The notes under the pieces are model-generated. The model was not told the origin of the DNA. It was given only the letters and a program-made list of their open reading frames with translations, and made no database searches. Below are positions 16,302-23,633 of a stretch of DNA of 26,281 bases, piece after piece. Made by a program: the position numbers and the translations under genes. The stretch's first letter is position 1. Each line of letters opens with the position of its first letter. Source of the stretch: a virus; the IMG/VR virus record IMGVR_UViG_3300044732_001748, positions 1 through 26,281 of that record; one strand, written 5' to 3'.

Positions 16302-16769
16302 ATGAAAAAAGTAATTAAATTAAGTGAATCAGATTTAAGTAGAATCATCACACGAGTTGTTAATGAACAAGAGAATACTCGTTATATGTTCTTTTCAAAT
16401 ATTGAGCAAATGAGAAGACAATGTGATATATTGTTAGAAATGGATAAATCAATGGTTGAGGAAATTCTTGAGGACGGACACGATTGGGCTCAAGATCACA
16501 TATCTGAAGCAAAAAACAATATGGATCAAGTTTTTGATTTTTTGATGAATGAAACCGAATCGGAAGATAATCGTATGGATGATGATGTTATGATGGAGGG
16601 TAGTGAATTGACAGAAAAAAAGAAAAAAAATAAACCTACTAATCCAGGATTGTGGCAACAATGTTTAGCATGGGCAAAACAAAGATACGAAGTTTGTCCA
16701 AGTGCGTATTGTAATGGTGCCGCAGTTAAAAGATATAACTCAAAAGGGGGTAAATGGAAAAAAGAATAG
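16302..16769 (+). CDS. Basic-tailed protein with capsid-targeting-like N terminus, unknown function
   Basis: The 155-residue protein starts MKKVIKLSESDLSRIITRVV (1-20) followed by NEQ, a short amphipathic helix ending in Asn-Glu. I recall such helices at the start of several hypothetical proteins in large phages, and they are shaped like the gp21-cleaved leaders of T4 internal head proteins. The middle (about 25-105) is helical and very acidic. The last 50 residues are basic and Trp/Cys-containing: KKKKNKPTNPGLWQQCLAWA and YEVCPSAYCNGAAVKRYNSK, then GGKW. This matches a small PSAYA-n-GW-like domain I remember from phage proteins of unknown function. A nucleoid-like, head-packaged protein would fit, but this is inference. 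A strong terminator overlaps its stop codon. Confidence 0.62.
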   Translation: MKKVIKLSESDLSRIITRVVNEQENTRYMFFSNIEQMRRQCDILLEMDKSMVEEILEDGHDWAQDHISEAKNNMDQVFDFLMNETESEDNRMDDDVMMEGSELTEKKKKNKPTNPGLWQQCLAWAKQRYEVCPSAYCNGAAVKRYNSKGGKWKKE

Positions 16770-16783
16770 AAATATTCTTTTTT
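16758..16783 (+). terminator. Intrinsic terminator closing the plus-strand virion operon
   Basis: A perfect 11-bp inverted repeat, AAAAAAGAATA / TATTCTTTTTT, encloses a GAAA tetraloop (16769-16772) and runs into a T tract to 16785. The left arm contains the end of the preceding coding sequence, including its TAG stop. It would end transcription coming from the structural genes before the HNH gene. Confidence 0.82.
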
Positions 16784-16817
16784 TTAATTTATTTTGTTTA
16801 TCCGTATATTTATTAAT

Positions 16818-17309
16818 ATGGATAAACAATGTAGTAAATGTGGTGAAATAAAATTAGAAAATGATTTTTATGGAACCCAAAGAGGTCACAGATGTAAAGA
16901 GTGTGTTTTAAAAATAGGTAGGGATTATAAAAGAAAAAAAAGATTAAACCCTGAACATAGAAAAAAAGAAGGTGTAAAACAAAAAGAAAGAAGAGTTAGA
17001 TTGTGGCAAAACACACTACTACACGATTCTAAACACAGAAAAATAGACCATACTCTCACCGTTAACGACATTAATGAGATTTTTAAAAATCAAAATGGAT
17101 TATGTTATTGGTTTAATGTCCCTTTAATTCCTTCAGATAAAAAAAAACACCCTCTACAACCTTCGTTAGATAGAATAGATAAGAATAAAGGATATACTAA
17201 AGATAATGTAGTATTATGTTGTTATTCCGCAAATATTGGTAGAAATGAAAACGATTTAGAAACTTGGTTAGATTTTATTGAAGTTTTAAAACGTAATTTG
17301 TTAATTTAA
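16818..17309 (+). CDS. HNH endonuclease with N-terminal zinc knuckle
   Basis: The frame is open from a TTG at 16794, but ATG at 16818 is chosen because MDKQCSKCGE starts a zinc-binding unit directly. CSKC (5-8) pairs with CKEC (26-29). A highly basic linker follows (about 33-75). The C-terminal half is an HNH-type nuclease core: GLCYWFNVPL (94-103), PSLDRIDKNKGYTKDNVVLC (115-134) and SANIGRN (137-143). The SLDRID..kGYt.dNv..c...N pattern is common among phage HNH proteins. The 163 residues are normal for a free-standing homing-type endonuclease. A terminator lies just upstream and accessory genes follow, consistent with a mobile insertion. A TATATTTATT sequence sits only 3 nt before the ATG, too near to be a normal promoter. 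Confidence 0.75.
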   Translation: MDKQCSKCGEIKLENDFYGTQRGHRCKECVLKIGRDYKRKKRLNPEHRKKEGVKQKERRVRLWQNTLLHDSKHRKIDHTLTVNDINEIFKNQNGLCYWFNVPLIPSDKKKHPLQPSLDRIDKNKGYTKDNVVLCCYSANIGRNENDLETWLDFIEVLKRNLLI

Positions 17310-17361
17310 CATTTGTCTTAACTAAATTTTTTTCATATATTTCATTCATAGAAATAATGAT

Positions 17362-17802
17362 ATGAAAAAAAGAGTTATAAGATTTTTTAGAAGGTTAAAA
17401 TTAAGATTGTATTTATCGTTAAAGAAAAATTCGTTTGTCCCCACTTATGAGGAAGAGGAATCGTCGTATGAAAAAACTTGTTTTAAAATTTGTTTAAAAA
17501 CAATTAAACATCCCAACACTAAATTTATGATTGCCCCAATGTCAAATAAAAGATACATTGAGAATAAAGAAATGGGGTTATTCATAACAATGAATTACGG
17601 TAGAGTTGATTTAACTAATCACGTTTATCACTATAGTGTTAAATTAACCAAAAGAGATTGGGAACGTATTACACAAATTTTTGATGGTGAAACAGAAAAA
17701 AGAAGATTAAATTATGAGGAAAAAATTAATTCTCAAATTAAAAACTCCTTACATAGTGTTTTAGAAAGAATTTCTAATCTCGGTAATGATTCTATCAACT
17801 AA
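17362..17802 (+). CDS. Basic protein of unknown function
   Basis: I do not recognise this 146-residue protein. The N terminus is very basic (MKKRVIRFFRRLKLRLYLSL), then acidic (YEEEESSYEK). The middle (about 40-100) is beta-rich (FMIAPMSNKRYIENKEMGLF, VDLTNHVYHYSVKL) and the end is helical (WERITQIFDGETEKRRLNYE). It does not look like a secreted protein because the first 20 residues lack a hydrophobic core. Its last 42 bp overlap the end of the convergent minus-strand gene ending at 17761. It follows the HNH gene by 52 bp of A/T-rich DNA. Confidence 0.65.
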   Translation: MKKRVIRFFRRLKLRLYLSLKKNSFVPTYEEEESSYEKTCFKICLKTIKHPNTKFMIAPMSNKRYIENKEMGLFITMNYGRVDLTNHVYHYSVKLTKRDWERITQIFDGETEKRRLNYEEKINSQIKNSLHSVLERISNLGNDSIN

Positions 17803-18681
17803 TATATCAATAGATTCTTTTCTTGGTTTGTATGATGTCATAACAGGTTTTTGACCTTTACCTGTTTGAGTATCTTTTTTCTCGGCTTTACGTTTTTGTT
17901 GACAAGCGGATTTTTTTGATGAATCACTCATTTTACCCGCAACACTCGCAGCACGACATTTTGGGTAAGAACCTTTATCGGAATCACTTCTACCACAAGG
18001 GGGATGTTTTCCGTCAACTTTTTTACATATATCAACCCAAGGACCTTTTGGTTGTTTAGAACCTTTTGGTTTTTTCTTTGTTCCAAACCAAACCGCCAAA
18101 TCTTCTTGGATAGAATGGACATCGTGTTCATATGCGTCGTAAGTTCCTTCAGAGTTTTTTTCCCAAACACCTACAACTTTTTTAATATTATTCTTCATTG
18201 TTTTTTGTTTTTTTTGATGATTAAATTCAGTATCAACAAATTCGGTAAATGGTTCTAAATGATATTTTTTCCATTTTTTTAAACCAAGTTCAATCGGTCC
18301 GGTATATTCCCCTGATGATATTGAGGTTGAGCTTTCTTTAATTGGAACTACTTTCTTATTCTTACCGGGAGTTGGGTTTATATTATTACCATCTTCATCA
18401 CTAAATGTTGATTGTGGGTGGTTTTTGATATAATTAGTAACTTTCTTTGCTTTAGATTCTATTTTTTTAATTTGTTTTTTTGTTTCGTCCATTTTCCCGT
18501 CATAACTATCAAATTCTAACATAGGACTATCATATTTAGAAACGGGTATCGTAAATGGAGCCGTATTACTATCCTTGAACTTTCTAATTCCCAACGATAA
18601 TGGTGCGATATATGATCCACGACTACCCCCACTATCTGAAGTGGCTTCCTTTAAAACTTTTTTTATGATATCATTTAACAT
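17761..18681 (-). CDS. Duplicated-domain protein with gp21-type cleavage site and basic Cys tail
   Basis: ATG at 18681 is preferred over the TTG at 18714, which lies in the promoter-like region. The 306-residue protein begins MLNDIIKKVLKEATSDSG, where VLKE|ATS resembles the processing site of the capsid protein here (INE|ATS). Two units repeat: GSYIAPLSLGIRKF...APFT (22-43) and GEYTGPIELGLKKW...EPFT (124-145), each preceded by KE-S/T-S and followed by a Lys-rich helix. The C-terminal domain (about 203-270) has GPWVDICKK, CGRSDSDKGSYPKCR and a KRKAEKK tail, like a short Cys/Gly/Lys-rich domain of unknown function I recall from phages and large viruses, possibly DUF5872. It ends in a helix, ILVDRIITEI. 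A head-packaged or DNA-associated protein is plausible; function is unproven. Confidence 0.65.
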   Translation of the reverse strand: MLNDIIKKVLKEATSDSGGSRGSYIAPLSLGIRKFKDSNTAPFTIPVSKYDSPMLEFDSYDGKMDETKKQIKKIESKAKKVTNYIKNHPQSTFSDEDGNNINPTPGKNKKVVPIKESSTSISSGEYTGPIELGLKKWKKYHLEPFTEFVDTEFNHQKKQKTMKNNIKKVVGVWEKNSEGTYDAYEHDVHSIQEDLAVWFGTKKKPKGSKQPKGPWVDICKKVDGKHPPCGRSDSDKGSYPKCRAASVAGKMSDSSKKSACQQKRKAEKKDTQTGKGQKPVMTSYKPRKESIDILVDRIITEIRNSF

Positions 18682-18702
18682 ATTAACAAACTTATCTATT
18701 AT

Positions 18703-18711
18703 TATAAATAT
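18703..18711. promoter_or_regulatory. Promoter-like TATAAATAT/ATATTTATA between divergent genes
   Basis: This element lies in the 44-bp gap between divergent starts. For the minus gene it reads ATATTTATA, 21 nt before ATG 18681, the same sense as other copies here. For the plus gene at 18726 it reads TATAAATA, the T4 late consensus, 14-15 nt upstream. It might serve either or both. Confidence 0.45.
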
Positions 18712-18725
18712 CAAACAATACTAAA

Positions 18726-18938
18726 ATGGAAGAAGAACAGACAGAAAACTATGGTAATTTATTTGGAACCATAAATCTTTTAACGGAGGATCACTTGGAT
18801 ATGATCTTATCATCAATGGATAAAGAACACTCAATTTACTATTTGGTTGAGGCAGTTAAATCCGCACACAGTAGAGGTGCGTTTACAATAGGTGAATCCG
18901 AAATAATTTCAAAATCAATTAGAGTATTGTCTAAATAA
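18726..18938 (+). CDS. Small protein of unknown function
   Basis: A 70-residue acidic, helical protein (EDHLDMILSSMDKEHSIYYL, then VEAVKSAHSRGAFTIGESEI, ending KSIRVLSK). No family is recognised. The pattern of two or three helices separated by a Gly-containing turn suggests a compact helical bundle. It is divergent from the duplicated-domain gene and ends two bases before the end of the convergent secreted-protein gene, leaving almost no non-coding DNA. Coding character (sensible amino-acid use, clean ATG) supports it, but with only 70 residues the call is moderate. Confidence 0.6.
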   Translation: MEEEQTENYGNLFGTINLLTEDHLDMILSSMDKEHSIYYLVEAVKSAHSRGAFTIGESEIISKSIRVLSK

Positions 18939-18940
18939 AA

Positions 18941-20500
18941 TCATTTCATCACCTTCATTATTGAACCATCGTCATAGATTTCAAAATACATTCCATTAGG
19001 TGAAAACGAACTTACCTCTTGTCCTATTGTATTAACAATTTTAACTACTTCTTTTTGATTTAAGGTGTTGGTAATTGAAACATTATTAAAATATGTTCTT
19101 ACACCGTTAAAATCAGTTTGAGATAATCTATAATAATTAGTCACACTTCTATCATATGTTTTATGAATATATGAATATGACAATTCTTGTTGTGAGTTAC
19201 CGGCAGCATTTATATTTGAAATGTCCAACCAAAATTCTCCGTCAATAGAATATTCTAAAGTAAAATAATCATTATCCCTTTCAGATGCAGTCACCCAATA
19301 TAAAAAATTATCACCATTCTTTTTCATACCATTAAAAGATATTAACTCAATTGGTAAAGAAGAAATCCTATTTACTGTGACATCCCTACAATTTGCATCG
19401 TCCACACAATAACCATTTGTTTTTATATGAACATAGTAAGTGTTATTTGATGGTGCAGTAAATGAAAGTGGGTTTGTTCCATACCCAATAACAGTACCCG
19501 AAGGTGAACCAACAGTTACCGTAACCCAATCTGTTGATAAACTTGATTGAACATTATATATGGTACCAGTAACACCTGTATTCCAAGTACTATATTCATC
19601 AGTAAATTGACCATTCCCACTTAAACAGGTGGATGAAACTGTGGTCGGAGATGTTGGCATATTTAACACTGACCATGGAGATGTTGCAAAACAAGGTCCA
19701 ATAACGGGACAATTTAATGTGAATGTTACATTACCACCTATTGTTGATTCGGGATCACCCATAATATAATATGTTAGTCCGGCAGTTAACGGAATATTCA
19801 CATTAGAATTCCCAATATTTCCTGAAGATATATCATCAATACAAGTCCATCCTGTCCCCGTACATCCCCCCGATGATAATTTGTAAAACCAATCAATATA
19901 ACCAAAACTTGTTGGTTGGGATATTCTATAGTTTCCTGAAATAGTTGGGGTGAATTGGAATATTCTTTCTTGTCCTGGTGTAGTGAATCCACAACTAGTT
20001 GATGGTGGATTATACAATCCGTTTCCCGATGAAATGGTGAATGTTGTTGAGACACCACAAGAAAGTGTTGTTATACTTGAGCAGGGGTTAAATGGTGTCA
20101 CACAACCCGATATATAAAATCTTACACGAGTTGCAACACTTAATACCGCACAGGACCAATTTGTTACTAATATTGAGTAGGTACCACTTGTTGTGCAAGT
20201 CCAAGTAATTCTTGATTGTGATCCACAATTATCATCACCTGTTACCAATACAGTACCTCCTGTCCCTGTTGAATATAATCTTAAATATGTGTCTGCGGTT
20301 GAATACCCACAGGTTTCAAATACATAAGTACATCCCGCAGTTGCAACAAAATTAAACGCCCTTCTTCCGGAATTATAAGAAGTGGTTAATTGTGCGGTTG
20401 TAGAAGGTGTAATTGGGACATTAGTTGTTACAGTATTACAATATTGTGAATGAAGATTAAAACTTAAAACAGTTAATAGAATAAATAAAAAATTATGCAT
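18941..20500 (-). CDS. Secreted multidomain protein with type IX secretion C-terminal sorting domain
   Basis: Residues 1-18 are a Sec signal peptide (MHNFLFILLTVLSFNLHS, likely cut before Gln19). Two beta-sandwich units follow, about 35-130 and 140-265, with pre-peptidase-like features: TYLRLYSTG, LVTGDDNCG, GTYSILV, then GNYRISQP, TAGLTYYIMGDPES. An Ig-like unit occupies about 270-380. Residues 382-484 are the LPIELISFNG...SERDNDYFTLEYSIDG module that stands before sorting domains in Bacteroidota proteins. The last 35 residues (VVKIVNTIGQEV...FEIYDDGSIMKVMK) look like a Por/type A sorting signal. Known family behaviour predicts Sec export, outer-membrane passage by the type IX system and cleavage at the surface. 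It is rich in Cys, Thr and Ser. No enzyme motif is seen; an adhesin or surface-coat role is possible. Confidence 0.8.
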   Translation of the reverse strand: MHNFLFILLTVLSFNLHSQYCNTVTTNVPITPSTTAQLTTSYNSGRRAFNFVATAGCTYVFETCGYSTADTYLRLYSTGTGGTVLVTGDDNCGSQSRITWTCTTSGTYSILVTNWSCAVLSVATRVRFYISGCVTPFNPCSSITTLSCGVSTTFTISSGNGLYNPPSTSCGFTTPGQERIFQFTPTISGNYRISQPTSFGYIDWFYKLSSGGCTGTGWTCIDDISSGNIGNSNVNIPLTAGLTYYIMGDPESTIGGNVTFTLNCPVIGPCFATSPWSVLNMPTSPTTVSSTCLSGNGQFTDEYSTWNTGVTGTIYNVQSSLSTDWVTVTVGSPSGTVIGYGTNPLSFTAPSNNTYYVHIKTNGYCVDDANCRDVTVNRISSLPIELISFNGMKKNGDNFLYWVTASERDNDYFTLEYSIDGEFWLDISNINAAGNSQQELSYSYIHKTYDRSVTNYYRLSQTDFNGVRTYFNNVSITNTLNQKEVVKIVNTIGQEVSSFSPNGMYFEIYDDGSIMKVMK

Positions 20501-20609
20501 GACTTTATATTTTTTGTATGTTAATAAAAAAATATAAGCCTCATTTGAAGAATCGTTTAAGAAACCCCCAACTTCCTTGGGCGGGTCGAGATCTTACACC
20601 TATAAATAT
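20501..20609 (-). ncRNA. Candidate structured 5' leader upstream of the 519-residue secreted protein
   Basis: On the minus strand this 109-nt stretch starts with an ATATTTATA element (20601-20609). Its first half is much richer in G and C than its surroundings. Possible helices are CCCAA-ggaag-TTGGG (20567-20581) and GTTT-ctt-AAAC, with an outer pairing of AAGA.TCG to CGA.TCTT around them, giving a three-way junction shape. It is not a tRNA. It may be a leader that controls the gene, or a separate small RNA. The structure was folded by eye only. Confidence 0.3.
20601..20609 (-). promoter_or_regulatory. Promoter-like ATATTTATA element
   Basis: Same element, in the same sense, as those before other virion-region genes, but 100 nt from the start at 20500. 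If it is a promoter the transcript would have a long leader holding the hairpins described for 20501-20609. Confidence 0.35.
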
Positions 20610-20639
20610 AATAATATAGTTTAAAAAAATTATTTGAGA

Positions 20640-20671
20640 CAAAAAAAAAGGGGTAAATTACCATTTACCCT
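20640..20671 (-). terminator. Intrinsic terminator after the 323-residue secreted protein gene
   Basis: GGGTAAAT (20651-20658) and ATTTACCC (20663-20670) pair around a TACC loop. On the minus strand the hairpin is followed by a run of nine T (A run at 20641-20649). It lies 29 nt past the stop at 20700 and separates the two secreted-protein genes. Confidence 0.85.
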
Positions 20672-20699
20672 CTCACAATTATAATTCGTGGATTTATTT

Positions 20700-21671
20700 T
20701 TAATATTGGTAGGTTTTAATTACCTCCCCATTTTCATAATAAATTACAACCCATCCTTTATGATATTGGTTAACAATCCTACCCATTAAATCAACAATGT
20801 TAATAACATTTGTCTTTACCCTATTATCAATTGAAATTACTGAATAAATTTCGAATTTCCCATCAAAATCAAATTGTTTTAATCTGTAATACGATATACC
20901 AAATCTCACATCATTATCGGTAAGTGAATAATTAACGGTTTGACTACTATTACCTGACGCATTAACCGAACCAACTAAATCCCAATCAATACCGTCAAAA
21001 CTTTTCTCAATTAAAAAATAATCCGAATTGAGTTCAGATGAGGTTGACCAATATAAATGATTAGTAGTTGATATGGCATTACCTTTAAAATATAATAATT
21101 CAACAGGTAGTGCGGTTTCGTTTGTTAATTTGATATCATCAATTCTAAATTGAATTGATGAGGATGTTTGTTTCCACCTTAATCTAAGGTTTGATACATT
21201 GTTCACCGATGATGGTAATACGATATTAGAGATTAACCTCCAAGATGAGGTTCCTGTTCCTGTTGGTTGTGTTGGAATTGTAATCGGTAAGTATTTAGTA
21301 CCGTCAACACTATACTCCAATACTAATTCAGACATAGTAGATGCGTTTGTACTTTTATATGCCCCAAATGATAATTTAAAATTATATCTATTAATCGTTG
21401 AAATTGACGATATCTGAAAAGTGGTTCCGACAGTTGGAGTTAAAAATACATTCCTACTTCCGCTGGCTCCGACATATCCCGTTGATGGTGTTGTTGTTCT
21501 AGTGTCGGCAGTCCCACCAAAAGTTAAACTACTATTTTGAAATGGGTTACTTGTTACTAAAATTGTTGCTGGAGATACTGCGGTACCAATATTCTCACTA
21601 AATAATACATTTTGACTGAACCCTATAAAAGTGGTTAATACAAAAACAAATGTTAATAATAAATTTCTCAT
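20700..21671 (-). CDS. Secreted protein with type IX secretion C-terminal sorting domain
   Basis: Residues 1-19 are a signal peptide (MRNLLLTFVFVLTTFIGFSQ, cut near the FSQ). The N-terminal domain (about 20-185) is beta-rich: FSENIGTAV, SGSRNVFLTPTVGTTFQISS, KLSFGAYKS, ELVLEYSVDGTKYLPI and a closing FRIDDIKLTN. This is a lectin-like choice-of-anchor pattern seen in many flavobacterial extracellular proteins. Residues 188-287 are the LPVELLYFKG...SDYFLIEKSFDG module, and YYRLKQFDFDG ends it. The last 36 residues (NVINIVDLMGRIVN...VIYYENGEVIKTYQY) resemble a type A sorting signal. It shares the last two modules, but not the N-terminal domain, with the next secreted protein. It lies directly behind the capsid gene, with its own promoter-like element and terminators on both sides. 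It probably acts at the host surface. Confidence 0.8.
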   Translation of the reverse strand: MRNLLLTFVFVLTTFIGFSQNVLFSENIGTAVSPATILVTSNPFQNSSLTFGGTADTRTTTPSTGYVGASGSRNVFLTPTVGTTFQISSISTINRYNFKLSFGAYKSTNASTMSELVLEYSVDGTKYLPITIPTQPTGTGTSSWRLISNIVLPSSVNNVSNLRLRWKQTSSSIQFRIDDIKLTNETALPVELLYFKGNAISTTNHLYWSTSSELNSDYFLIEKSFDGIDWDLVGSVNASGNSSQTVNYSLTDNDVRFGISYYRLKQFDFDGKFEIYSVISIDNRVKTNVINIVDLMGRIVNQYHKGWVVIYYENGEVIKTYQY

Positions 21672-21685
21672 ATAGTATGTTTTTT

Positions 21686-21694
21686 TATAAATAT
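21686..21694 (-). promoter_or_regulatory. Promoter-like ATATTTATA element
   Basis: Sense-strand ATATTTATA ending 14 nt before the ATG at 21671, just after the terminator of the capsid gene, so the secreted-protein gene probably has its own transcript. Confidence 0.5.
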
Positions 21695-21701
21695 ATGAAA
21701 T

Positions 21702-21730
21702 AAAAAAAAGGAGACAATTACTTGTCTCCT
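21702..21730 (-). terminator. Intrinsic terminator after the major capsid gene
   Basis: AGGAGACAA (21709-21717) and TTGTCTCCT (21722-21730) form a perfect 9-bp stem with a TTAC loop. On the minus strand it is followed by an eight-base T run. It lies 24 nt beyond the capsid stop codon. Confidence 0.9.
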
Positions 21731-21754
21731 TTGAGGGTTATTTTAAGTTGTTGA

Positions 21755-23599
21755 TTATCTCAATTCTCTTAAATCAAATGTACGAACTCCGTCAACAGTG
21801 ATACGAGCGTAGAAACGGTTGTTAACCATTTTTTTAGCGTATCTTGTCATAATACCTTTGATAGGTGTGAAGTTGAATGGGTTGTACATTGTAGGTGTCA
21901 ATTGTAATGGTACGTAAGGTGCGTAAATGTAACCTGTGTCTAACAATGATGTTCCTTTGTGTCCAATCAAAATTGTATTTGGTGGGAAGTAAGGATCACG
22001 ATACACTTGGTAACGTCCTTGTAAAGTACCAACTCTTTCGATACCCATATTATACTGATCTTGCTCAGGAGATGCGTTAGATACGTGGAAGTATTCTAAA
22101 TCATCAAAGATTGCAGAAATTTCAGAAGAAACTACGATCCAGTTAGCTCCACCTCTCAAAGTAGATTTGTGGATTTGTGCTGACAATTGGTTAATTGCAG
22201 TAATCAAAGTTTGATTCCAATCTTTTTGAGTGTAAGATGTTGTTTGTGCAATTCTTCTCCATCCGTTGTAATCCCAACGTAAGTTCCAAGCCGCACCTTT
22301 TCTCAAGTCACGTAAAATTTCACGGTCGATTTCAGCCGCCACTTGTTCTGACAATAAAGCCGTTAATTCAGCTTCAGCATCAATATTGTGGAATGCAGCA
22401 ACGTCTTGTGCCATTTCAGGAGACCATTGAGCTCTTAATTTTCTTTCAGATACAGAAACTGTTACAGATTCCAAATCAAAAGAAACCTCACCAATTTGGT
22501 CTTCAAACTCCATATTTTTGTAAGTTCTATATACCGCAGTAAATGAAGTACCTGATGCTCCTGAAAAAATTGTAGTACCTGTGTAACCATCTAAAGATGA
22601 TGAGTCACAATCAGCACATACAGGACAAGAAAGATCAACTTCTATGAACATATAACCATCTGCATCACAAATATCGTAGTAAGAACCTCCATTACCTGTA
22701 GTAGGGAAAGATGTTTGTGCTTGACTACCGTATTGAACAATACCTTTACCATATTGTTGAGTAACAACTCTAAACAATAATGGAATAAAGTTATTTGCGG
22801 AATCTTTAATCACATTACAAGGTGTTGTAGATGCCGACAAAGATGATGTTGCAATGATTTTAAGATCTGATAAGAATGTTTCTGAATCCATTTCATTACC
22901 ATCAGGTCCGATTAATTTACCAGCTCCTGAATTTCTGAATCCTGAAATTTTTAAAATCAATTTTCTTTGGTTACCCGCAGGTGCCGCAGAATTAACCAAT
23001 GTTCCATTTGACCACACTTGGATTGCAGTATCTGCAGTAACCGCAGTCCATGCTCCTTTAGAGTAATCAAACAATCCTGGAGGATCTAAACCTGCTTCAC
23101 CACCTTCATAAAATAAATCATAAAGATTTTTAGCGTAAGCGTTAGGTCCTGTGTAACCCGCATTAACTTGTGCTTGAATGTCGTCATCAGGTGAATTTCC
23201 TGGAGCTCCTACTGGTGAATAATGTTGTCCACCTGTAACGTTATCACCAAAACCTGTTTGGTAACCTTGAATTTTAGGTACGAAGTAGAACAATTTACCG
23301 ATAGGTAAGTTCATTGCTTGTACAGAAACGATATCGTTAGCCAATAATTTAGAGAAAACTCTTCTTACGATTGGGAAAACAACAGTTTCAAATGCTCCGT
23401 TAGAACCTTCTGAAGTTGCTTCGTTAATCAAGAAAGACGCTTGATTCTCATACAATTGAGCTACGTTTTCTTTTAGATGACCTTTAAGTCCATCAAGGAA
23501 CCCTAATTTGTCCCATTTGTTAATAGTATCTTCTTTGATAACTTTAAGGTGTTTCAACCCGATGTTACCAACAAGACCTGATTCTAATAATGCTCCCAT
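21755..23599 (-). CDS. 23: Major capsid protein (T4 gp23-like)
   Basis: This 614-residue protein is the HK97-fold head subunit of T4-like phages. The N-terminal leader contains LKENVAQLYENQASFLINEA (42-61), and cleavage by gp21 is expected after Glu60, as for T4 gp23 after Glu65. The mature part opens FETVVFPIVRRVFSKLLAND, a gp23 signature. The C-terminal half has RKLRAQWSPEMAQDVAAFHN, DAEAELTALLSEQVAAEIDR, GANWIVVSSEISAIFDDL, VGTLQGRYQVYRDPYFPPNT and a final TRYAKKMVNNRFYARI, all matching gp23 homologues. The length is above T4 gp23 (521). Part of the extra sequence is a loop with CPVCADC near residue 328, perhaps a metal-binding or surface insertion. It follows gp22 by 34 bp, without a clear promoter, and has its own strong terminator. 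Confidence 0.95.
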   Translation of the reverse strand: MGALLESGLVGNIGLKHLKVIKEDTINKWDKLGFLDGLKGHLKENVAQLYENQASFLINEATSEGSNGAFETVVFPIVRRVFSKLLANDIVSVQAMNLPIGKLFYFVPKIQGYQTGFGDNVTGGQHYSPVGAPGNSPDDDIQAQVNAGYTGPNAYAKNLYDLFYEGGEAGLDPPGLFDYSKGAWTAVTADTAIQVWSNGTLVNSAAPAGNQRKLILKISGFRNSGAGKLIGPDGNEMDSETFLSDLKIIATSSLSASTTPCNVIKDSANNFIPLLFRVVTQQYGKGIVQYGSQAQTSFPTTGNGGSYYDICDADGYMFIEVDLSCPVCADCDSSSLDGYTGTTIFSGASGTSFTAVYRTYKNMEFEDQIGEVSFDLESVTVSVSERKLRAQWSPEMAQDVAAFHNIDAEAELTALLSEQVAAEIDREILRDLRKGAAWNLRWDYNGWRRIAQTTSYTQKDWNQTLITAINQLSAQIHKSTLRGGANWIVVSSEISAIFDDLEYFHVSNASPEQDQYNMGIERVGTLQGRYQVYRDPYFPPNTILIGHKGTSLLDTGYIYAPYVPLQLTPTMYNPFNFTPIKGIMTRYAKKMVNNRFYARITVDGVRTFDLRELR

Positions 23600-23633
23600 T
23601 TTTTTGGTTTTTTTATTTGTTTTTAGTTTATTT

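Noticed and set aside
18004-18258. Plus-strand open frame rich in Phe opposite the duplicated-domain gene
   Set aside because: It is an antisense shadow of Lys-rich sequence (AAA read as TTT); no start context or homology pattern.
18682-18714. TTG start of the duplicated-domain gene adding 11 residues
   Set aside because: It falls within the promoter-like element; ATG at 18681 begins the amphipathic leader helix MLNDIIKKVL.
20520-20610. tRNA in the GC-richer leader
   Set aside because: No acceptor-stem pairing, no usable anticodon arm and no GGTTCGA-type T loop on either strand.
18941-21671. Host chromosome contamination explaining the type IX proteins
   Set aside because: Both genes are joined tightly to phage genes on both sides, share the same promoter-like element and terminator style, and have similar base composition. 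Read mapping would still be the decisive test.
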